From: Peribolospora baueri
Lineage: Eukaryota; Basidiomycota; Peribolosporomycetes; Peribolosporales; Peribolosporaceae
Assembly: GCA_029717555.1 (NCBI GenBank)
Contig: JAMDHS010000037.1
Coordinates: 62,001-126,000 of the forward strand
Direction of reading: 5' to 3'
Length of the DNA: 64,000 nucleotides
The notes beneath the pieces were generated by a model. That model was given only the letters and a program-made list of their open reading frames with translations. It was not told where the DNA came from and did no database searches. The position numbers were made by a program, and so were the translations under genes. Within the stretch, counting starts at the first letter, position 1, and every line of letters begins with the position of its first letter. Positions 57,496-64,000 of the stretch are shown piece by piece.

Positions 57496-58989
57496 TAGAC
57501 CTTGGCGGCGAAACCGCCGATCAAGTACCGAGCGACGAGGAAGACGGCGGTAGCGGCGAGGAGCATGGCGCCCGTGTAAAAAGTCATCGAGTCGAACACG
57601 TGGCCGGGCTTCGTGGTGGCCGGCGTTGGCGATGAGACGACTTCCGGCCGGTTCGCCTCCGAGGACGCCCAAGGCCATAACGGTGGACGCCATGCCGACG
57701 TAGACGCCGCTCAGCCGCGTTTCCGGGACGAGGCGGATGACGCCGGGGGTGAGCATGGCGACGAGGCCGCCGGAGAAGAAGCCGTACACGATGGCCCAGA
57801 CGACGATGGCGGCGATGGAGTGGCAGGCCGACCAGCAAAAGGCGAGGATGCTGGCCATGAGGCAGCAGACGGACACCGCGTTCGAGTTGCCCACCCGGTC
57901 GGCTGCCAAGCCGGTGACCCCATCGGCCGAAGAAAGAGGCCGAGTTGAGGATGGCGGTCACATAAAATGCCATCTCGACCGACGCTCCGCGGTACGCGGC
58001 GTAAGGGGTGAGGAAGAAAAAGGGAAGATAGGCGCCGAAGAAGGAGAGGAGACAGGCGAACGTAAAAGTCGAGTAGGCCGCGTTGGAAAAGGCCCTCTTG
58101 AACGGCGGCGGGCCTTTGCTCATATTGCGAGAAAAGCGCGTCTTTCGGATTCGCAAGCGAGCCGAACGTAAGTGAGTCGAACACCTCGAACCGATCTTAC
58201 AATGACGCTCCGCTCACCTTGGTCAGCGCCACGCCGACGAGCATGAGGGCCAGCTGTAGGAAGCCGACGGTCCTGACGGTCCAACCGAAAGATATGCCGT
58301 CAAAGTTGAGCATGCGGTTGACGACGATCGGCCAGATGACGCCGCCGAGCGAAGACCCGCTCAGGGCGAGCGAACTGGCGAGGTTCCTCTTTGTGCTGAA
58401 CCACTGCGTCGGGGCCGTGATGGCCGGGTTTGAACGAGAGGCCGAGGCCGACGCGGTGCAGATGCCCTGACCGAGAACTTCCAGTACTGGGTGCAAACGG
58501 AGGTGGTGAAGACGCCCAAAGTGAGAAAGAGGGTGCCGATCAGGTTGGGCGTCTATATCGAAGGCAGACGAGAATGAACAGAAAGGTCAACGACGTCAGA
58601 CGAGGGCGAGGGAGGGAGCGGCGGCGTGCGCTACGCGGACACGACCACCTAGCACGGCCCCATAGCGGTCGAGTAGAAGGCCGGCGGGCAGGCCGAAGCC
58701 GAAGATGCCCCACAACTGGACGCTGCCGATCCAAGCGATGGCCGACTCGGAGTGCTGGGCGAGCTGGTGTTCCTTGTACCAAGCTTCGAACACGCCGAAC
58801 GAGTTGACCCAGCCAAAGCCGCAGAACATGGTCAAGAAGCCGCCAAAACGACAAGCCAGGCTTCCTTACCGCCGTCGGGAAAGGTCATGGCCGGCGGACG
58901 GCGGGGGAGAGCTCGGGCGGCGTCTCGAGTGTGGCCAGGCTGGCGGAGACGGAGCGCATCTCAGCCATGTTGTCGTGCTCAGAGGACAT
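57496..58989 (-). pseudogene. Decayed MFS transporter, monocarboxylate-type (MCT/SLC16-like)
   Basis: Starting from ATG 58987-58989 (MSSEHDNMAEMRSVSAS) the minus strand shows transporter segments in the right order: GGKEAWLVVLA, MFCGFGWVNSFGVFEAWYKE, IAWIGSVQLWGIFGFGLPAG, NLIGTLFLTLGVFTTSVCTQ, TAPTQWFSTKRNLASSLALS, GSSLGGVIWPIVVNRML, FGAYLPFFFLTPYAAYRG, VTAILNSASFFGRW, VTGLAADRVGNSNAVSVCC, GFFSGGLVAMLTPGVIRLVP, and FDSMTFYTGAMLLAATAVFL. The family is the fungal monocarboxylate-porter-like MFS group. Neighbouring segments lie in different frames at about 58.85, 58.47, 58.43, 57.93 and 57.63 kb, and no intron with proper sites bridges them. So the gene has at least five frame shifts. Either it is a recent pseudogene, since sequence identity to the family remains high, or this stretch has assembly errors; neighbouring genes show no such errors. 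Confidence 0.8.
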
Positions 58990-60857
58990 TGGGATATGAT
59001 TCGAACGAAGCTAAAGGGGAAGGCGGCGGTGGCGGCCGACGCTGACGAAGTAAGGACAAAGAGGAGGAGGGAAAGAGGCGGATTGGAAGCTTGGGCAGAG
59101 ACGGCGTCATCTTGCGTATTTGTTCTTGACCAGGGCCGGCGGCTCGTTGTCGTTGCGTTGGTTCTCTTGGTCAGGTCGGGCGGACGAAGGAGAGGTGGCG
59201 GGGGCGAGCCAAGTCTGCGCGAGTGGCCTTGAAGCACGGGCGCTGGCAGTGCTGGCACTCGAGGGTAAGTGAGAAAGCCCTCGAGGTACTCGAGTGGTGA
59301 GTGACGTGCTGAGGGTAAAAGAAAAAGCCCTGGAGGTACTTGAGTGGTGAGTGAAGCGCTGAGGGCTACTCGAGTGGTGAGTGTGGAAGCACTCGAGGGG
59401 TACTCGAGTGGTGAGCGAGGAAGCGCTCGAGTCTGCTCCTCGGGGTGTACTTTGGTACTCGAGTATCCGCTTTTAAGGCCATGCCGACGTCCCTCGCCGA
59501 CCCATCACCACCCTCGTATCAGCCATCGAGCGTCATTCAGCCCGGCGATTTGTGCTGGAAGGAAGGGATGGAGGTGCGAGGGTCACTCGCGGCGGCCACA
59601 ATGCGCGTCGACGGACCTTCTTTCTTCTCTCTTTACTCCCCTCGCCCCGGCCTCATCACGGAGAGGGACAAGGCGAGCGTGTGTTCGACGATCCGCGGGC
59701 GCATTTCGGGTTATTCTCATCGACTCGAGCTCGAGACGGCGAGGAGAGCCTTTCCGAGGCTGGGGCCGTTGCGATTGCGACGCCACACGTAGCTGGCTAG
59801 AATATAAAGTGCCTGTATCTATCTCATCCGAGTCTCTTAAATGGCGTTAGACACGTGCACCCCACAGTACTCGTACACGAAACGGGAACAGGTGCGAACA
59901 AGGAGCACAGGATCGAGGACGGCAAGACGGCCCATCGTGCGAGCCGGTCCAGCATAGAAGCGCGAGGCGGCTCGAAGGAGGGAAAGAGGGACGGAGGGGG
60001 GTTGATGAGCTTGCGGGAAACGTCGATGAAACCTTCGTCTTCGCTTCAAGTCGCTCGGCGGACTTGCGGGTGATATGAGCGGATCGGCAAGAGCTAGAAA
60101 GGGAGGGAGGGCGAGCGGGCGCGCTTTGCGTTCGTGGCCCATCCACCCATCATCCGTCCATCACCACCCGCCTCCGCTCCTCTCCACGGCGACGCGGCCG
60201 CTCCCGGCGGACTGCTGTCCGACGGGCGGCTCGAACCTCGAAGCGACCTGGCCGGCCCTGCGCTGGGAGGCGACGGCGGCGGCGGCGGCGAGGAGAGCGG
60301 CGCTGGACGGGGGAAAGTGCATGAAGTAGAGACGGGGCACGGGCGACGTCAGCTATGGCTCTGGTTCGGACGGGGTGAGAGGGGGGCATGCCTTATTTCT
60401 GCTTACGCGGCGAGGAGATTGCGAGGGCGGAGAAGGGGACTGGCCGTCATGGTGGTTGTGGAGACGAGACGGGCGTTGGTGGTGGGACTAGATGAAAGAG
60501 GTGAGCGAGGTCGTGCGACGAGATGGACGACAGAAGAGAGTTCAGACAGACTTCTTTACAAGGGTCTTTGGTCGACGGCGACAGCGACAGGTCAATCTCT
60601 TCCAGCCACTTCGCGCGACCCCAACAAAAAGTCGAGCGGAGACGCCGTCCGGGGAAAGCACGTGGTAGAGTTATCTAAGACAGAAGGAGAGCGGGTGCAA
60701 TGACATGAGGCGAGGGCTGGGACGCCGCTCGTCAGACACGACCTGGAATGGATGGACGATGGACGTCGACGATGGACGACGGACGACGGACGACTCATGC
60801 GACCAATGTCGAACGTCAACCACCGTCTACCCTTCGACTCGCACCTTCCAAGCCATC
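58990..60857. other. Gene-poor spacer before the BMS1 3' end (1.9 kb)
   Basis: Contains the CTCGAG-bearing minisatellite (59262-59470) and little else that is clear. A minus-strand ATG at 60322 starts an Ala-rich leader of about 52 residues, and a protein-like stretch (FIDVSRKLINPPPSLFPSFE, PPRASMLDRLARWAVLPSS) lies at 59900-60030. They could be two exons of one small gene, but I could not fix the junction and do not call it. Confidence 0.45.
59262..59470. repeat. Minisatellite with CTCGAG/TACTCGAGTGGTGAGTG units
   Basis: Four to five imperfect copies of a unit of about 45-55 bp. Each includes GGTACTCGAGTGGTGAGTG, then (A/C)GCTGAGGG or AAGC(A/G)CTCGAG. The copies differ by small changes and length differences. 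Confidence 0.85.
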
Positions 60858-63800
60858 TTACGCCGCCTTCCTCTTCTTCTTCGCCCGCCCACCGCCGCCC
60901 TCGGCCATCCTCTTCTCCCTCAACCCCTCCCGTCGGAACCTCTCCTTCCTCTCCTCCTTGCTCTTCTCATCCCTCCCCTCCGTGCTCTTCTCCATCTTTT
61001 TCATTTTGGCAGCTTTCCTCTCCTCCTGCTTCTCCTTCCTCGCCTTCGTCTTCGCCGTGTGCACCGCCCGCATCTGCTGCATCAGAGCCAGCGCCTTCTT
61101 GTCGTCCCCTTCTAACACGACCGCTCGCTTTTGCATGTACGTCGGCCGCGACTGCGCTTTCATCAATCTGCCAGGAGCGTGACAAACGGAGCGCCCGGTC
61201 AACCCACAGCCCACCACCGTGCCAATCCGGTCGCTACTCACTTCGGCTTGGACGCAAAAGGTAGCGACGCCTGCAGCTTGCGCGGGATCTTGAGCTTGTT
61301 GAACCTCCTCGTCGGCCGCTCGATCGGCTGGACGAGAGAGAGCGGCAGCGGAGCGTCACACAACGCCCGGACGGCAAGACGCGTGCGTGAGCACACAGCG
61401 GCAGCGATTGAGTCGGACGAACGATAGTTCCTCCCGCCAACGGCATACGCACCTTGTACTGCGAATTGACGTCCTTCGGCGTCTTGATTCCATCCTCCCT
61501 CCGTACCTGGCCCGTCAGTCTCATCCCGCGCCATTCGCCTCCGCCGTCCTTGCGCGAAAGCAGCAGCGACGTGACGGGGTTGTAAAACTTGCGAGGCTTG
61601 ACCGAGTACCATGCTCGGAGGAAGATGATGTCTGCGACCCAGGCAGGTCGCACCGGCCAGATCAGTGAAAGGCTCCGAGTAAAAGACCTGCCATCACCGC
61701 CTTTCAGATCACTCACCGCTCATCAACAGCTTGTCCTCGAACGTCGCTCTGAAACTTCCCTCAGGCTTGCTGAGCGCCTTCTTCACCTGTCCCCTGATGC
61801 CGGAAACCGTGCGAATGTGGGCGCCTTCGAACTTGGCCACCTCCAGCGCGGTGGAGAACATGTCCTTCACAAACACCGTGTTCTTGAACACTTTCACCGG
61901 CGCACCCGTCAGCTTGAGCTTCTTGACAATCTCCGAAGACCGATCCACGTCCAACACCACTCCCGTCGCCGAGATGCGGAACGCGGGCGTGTCCGCGCCG
62001 AGCGAGTTAAACGCACAGAAGCCCGTGTTAGGCGCGCTGACGGGTCCCCAAAAGGTGGCGAGACAGTGCATGTGCTCGGGCGTGTACTTGAGCATCCGGT
62101 TTCGCTGTCCGCCGTTGTCCTCGATCGAGTAGATCGGCACCGTCTGGAAGCGCCTCCAACCGAGTGAGAAGATGAGCGGGTCGTTCGTCTTGAGAATCTT
62201 TTGGTGCCACCGATGCCGCTTGATCCGCACTTGGAGGTACCCGAACGTCTCTTCACTCGCCAGCAGACCGCCCACGAGGAGCGGGTAGGACGGGTCAAAG
62301 TGCTCGATCAACTCATACGGCACGTCATCCAGCTCGATGCGCACATACGAACCCGGTCGGTAGCCTTCAACGGCCAACCGCGTCTGCGGGTCCGCATCGG
62401 CAAACTCTTCCCGGTTGAGCGCCGCTTGTCGAGCCATCTCCTCCTTCTTCTCCTCGTAGAACGTCTTCTTCTCTCCGTCCGACGCGTCCGGGTCGTCGTA
62501 CTGCTCGTCGAACTTGCGCTTCAATGCTTCCTTCTTCTTCGCCAGCGCCTTTGCTCGCGCCTCCTCGTTTTCCTCGGTAGAGGCGCCGTCGCCGTCGCCG
62601 TCGGCCTCGAGATCCTCGAACCCGCCTTCGTCATCATCGTCCCCCTCCTCTCCATCCGACCCAGCCGCTCCCTTCCCATCATCGTCTTCACCTCCGTCGT
62701 CGCCGGTGATGAAGAGATGCCGGATCGAGTCGAGCATCCCCTCGTCCTCCCACTTTGCCAGGTCGGCCGCTCGTCTCCTTTGTCGCCGGCCCATGAGCTG
62801 GTCCGGCACATCCCTGCTTGCTTCGTCCGCTTCGTCTTCGTCCCGCTCTCCTGCGCCGTTCGTTTCCAATTCGACAGGCTTGAAAAAGTCCTCCTCCTCC
62901 TCCTCCTCCTTTCCCCCTTCTTCTCGTCCCTCATTCGCTCGCCCGCCCCTCCCCGTCCGTTTTCCGTTCTCCACCTCACCGCTGACGATCTGCTCCGCAG
63001 GTACGTCGCTTTGGTAGATGAGCCTCATGAGGTCTTGGCGACGCTGGCGCTGGTGAGAGAAGAAGGAGTCGGCTGCGCGCTCGGACAGGTTCTGCTTCCA
63101 CCGCGGCGCGTCCTCGTCCTCGTCCTCCAAATCCTCTTCCGCCAACGATCCCACCTCCTCCGCCGCTTCCTCCTCCTCCTCGGACCCGAAGCCAATCTCC
63201 GAGTCAGTGTCCGCGAATGCGAAGGTCTCCTCCTTGCCGTCATCGGCGTCAGCGTGCGAAGGGAGCGCTCTCGCCCGACTCGGAGGGCGTCCCTCGCCCT
63301 CGTCGTCCTCCCACTCATCGTCGTCCCCTTGTTCGCTGCTCCCCCCTTCTTCATCATTGTCATCGTCGCCCTCCTCGGAAAGGGGCTCCTCGTCTTCAAA
63401 GGCGGCACGCCGCACCCTTCTTGCACCCGAAGTGCTGCCCTCCGCTTCGTCTTCTCCCTCCTCGTCGTCATCGTTCACGCCGCCCACGGTGAGAGGTGCT
63501 GAGGAGGAGCCGAAGAGTCGGAGCGTGGAGGCGCGCACGCGGTCGTCGAGCGTCTCCTGCGCATCTTGCAGGTCCATCACCATTCGCACTCCTTCGTCTG
63601 GAGCAGCTGCATTGCGAGCCAGTCATTATTGAACTTGGTCAGCTCAATGTTACCGGCTCCTCTCAAATCGGACAGCACCCAACTCACCATCGTCGTTGAC
63701 GAGCTCCCCGTCCTCGCCTCTCGCGCGCGTAAAGTGGCCAGGCACATTGATGTACACGGCGTCCTTGTCAAAAATGACACCCCCAACGTCGCTCATGGGC

Positions 63801-64000
63801 GCGTGAATGAGCTTCTGCTTGTCGCTAAGCTTCCTCTTTTTCTCGCTGTCCTGAGTCGGCAGAGGGCAGGGGTCGGCAAGAAGCTCGATGCTGGTGATGC
63901 TCATGTCTCCCGAGCCGGGGATGTGTACGCGCTGGGATGGTTTGAGGTTCGTACCGTGCAGATAGCCGTATAAAGTCACCTTCCTGTCGCACTTCGGCAT
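60858..64000 (-). CDS. BMS1: Ribosome biogenesis GTPase BMS1 (partial; 5' end beyond the window)
   Basis: Bms1 is the GTPase of the small-subunit processome that recruits Rcl1 for early 18S pre-rRNA cleavage in the nucleolus. The window holds the C-terminal two thirds. At the right edge is the end of the G-domain/AARP2CN part (VTLYGYLHGTNLKPSQRVHI, ADPCPLP, KLIHAPMSDVGGVIFDKDAV). A long acidic region follows (EEEEAAEEVGSLAEEDLEDE, repeated DD/EE runs), then the RIBIOP_C domain: GYRPGSYVRIELDDVPYELI, KILKTNDPLIFSLGWRRFQT, VPIYSIED, FWGPVSAPNTGFCAFNSL, RISATGVVLDVD, VKVFKNTVFVKDMFSTALEV. The end is IFLRAWYSVKPRKFYNPVTS, ERPTRRFNKLKIPRKLQASL and a Lys/Arg-rich tail to the stop at 60858. Four introns are supported (near 63.6-63.65, 61.63-61.72, 61.33-61.45 and 61.17-61.24 kb). 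Assignment is secure; the N-terminal GTPase motifs are outside the window. Confidence 0.95.

Noticed and set aside
59847-60322. Small minus-strand gene beginning at ATG 60322
   Set aside because: An Ala-rich leader and a later protein-like stretch exist, but I could not find splice sites that join them in frame.
62201-63502. Plus-strand open frame of 433 codons
   Set aside because: Antisense shadow of the acidic region of BMS1; Asp/Glu codons read as Val/Leu/Ser runs on the other strand.

Overview
The window is nuclear DNA of a GC-rich, gene-dense fungus. Genes are cut by many short introns (about 55-100 bp, GT..AG, mostly GTGAGT/GTAAGT donors). Between them lie pyrimidine-rich leaders and simple repeats. 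The architecture and protein sequences fit a basidiomycete (yeast-like or smut/rust-side lineage) better than an ascomycete, but I cannot name the genus. No tRNA or rRNA gene was recognised.

Left flank (1-18.5 kb): tubulin-folding cofactor D (3' part outside the window), an unknown disordered protein, an EBP1/PA2G4-type protein with an 11-nt micro-exon, a plasma-membrane/vacuolar-type Ca2+-ATPase (PMC1-like) and endonuclease V.

Centre (19.1-34.8 kb): a contiguous seven-gene quinate/shikimate utilisation cluster, the counterpart of Aspergillus qut and Neurospora qa. From left to right: a Zn2Cys6 activator (QUTA/QA-1F-like, +); an AROM-derived repressor (QUTR/QA-1S-like, +) whose dehydroquinase-like domain has lost both catalytic residues; quinate/shikimate dehydrogenase (QUTB-like, -); an inositol-monophosphatase-family protein (QUTG/QA-X-like, +); catabolic type II 3-dehydroquinase (QUTE-like, -); quinate permease (QUTD-like, +); and 3-dehydroshikimate dehydratase (QUTC-like, +). 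Together they import quinate, oxidise it to 3-dehydroquinate, dehydrate that to 3-dehydroshikimate and make protocatechuate, with regulators attached. Two enzyme/enzyme or enzyme/transporter pairs are divergent and may share promoters. No protocatechuate ring-cleavage gene is in the window.

Right flank (35.5-64 kb): CAF120-like PH-domain protein, TRAPP II subunit TRS65, a possible small gene, a TauD-type 2-oxoglutarate dioxygenase with a good TATA box, a fossil piece of a Ty1/copia retroelement, a membrane-anchored copper radical oxidase with a Gly-Gln-Tyr repeat tail, a long repeat-rich spacer, a decayed MFS (monocarboxylate-type) transporter, a minisatellite, and BMS1 (5' part outside the window). 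The 48.6-60.8 kb part is the least gene-dense and holds nearly all the decayed material.
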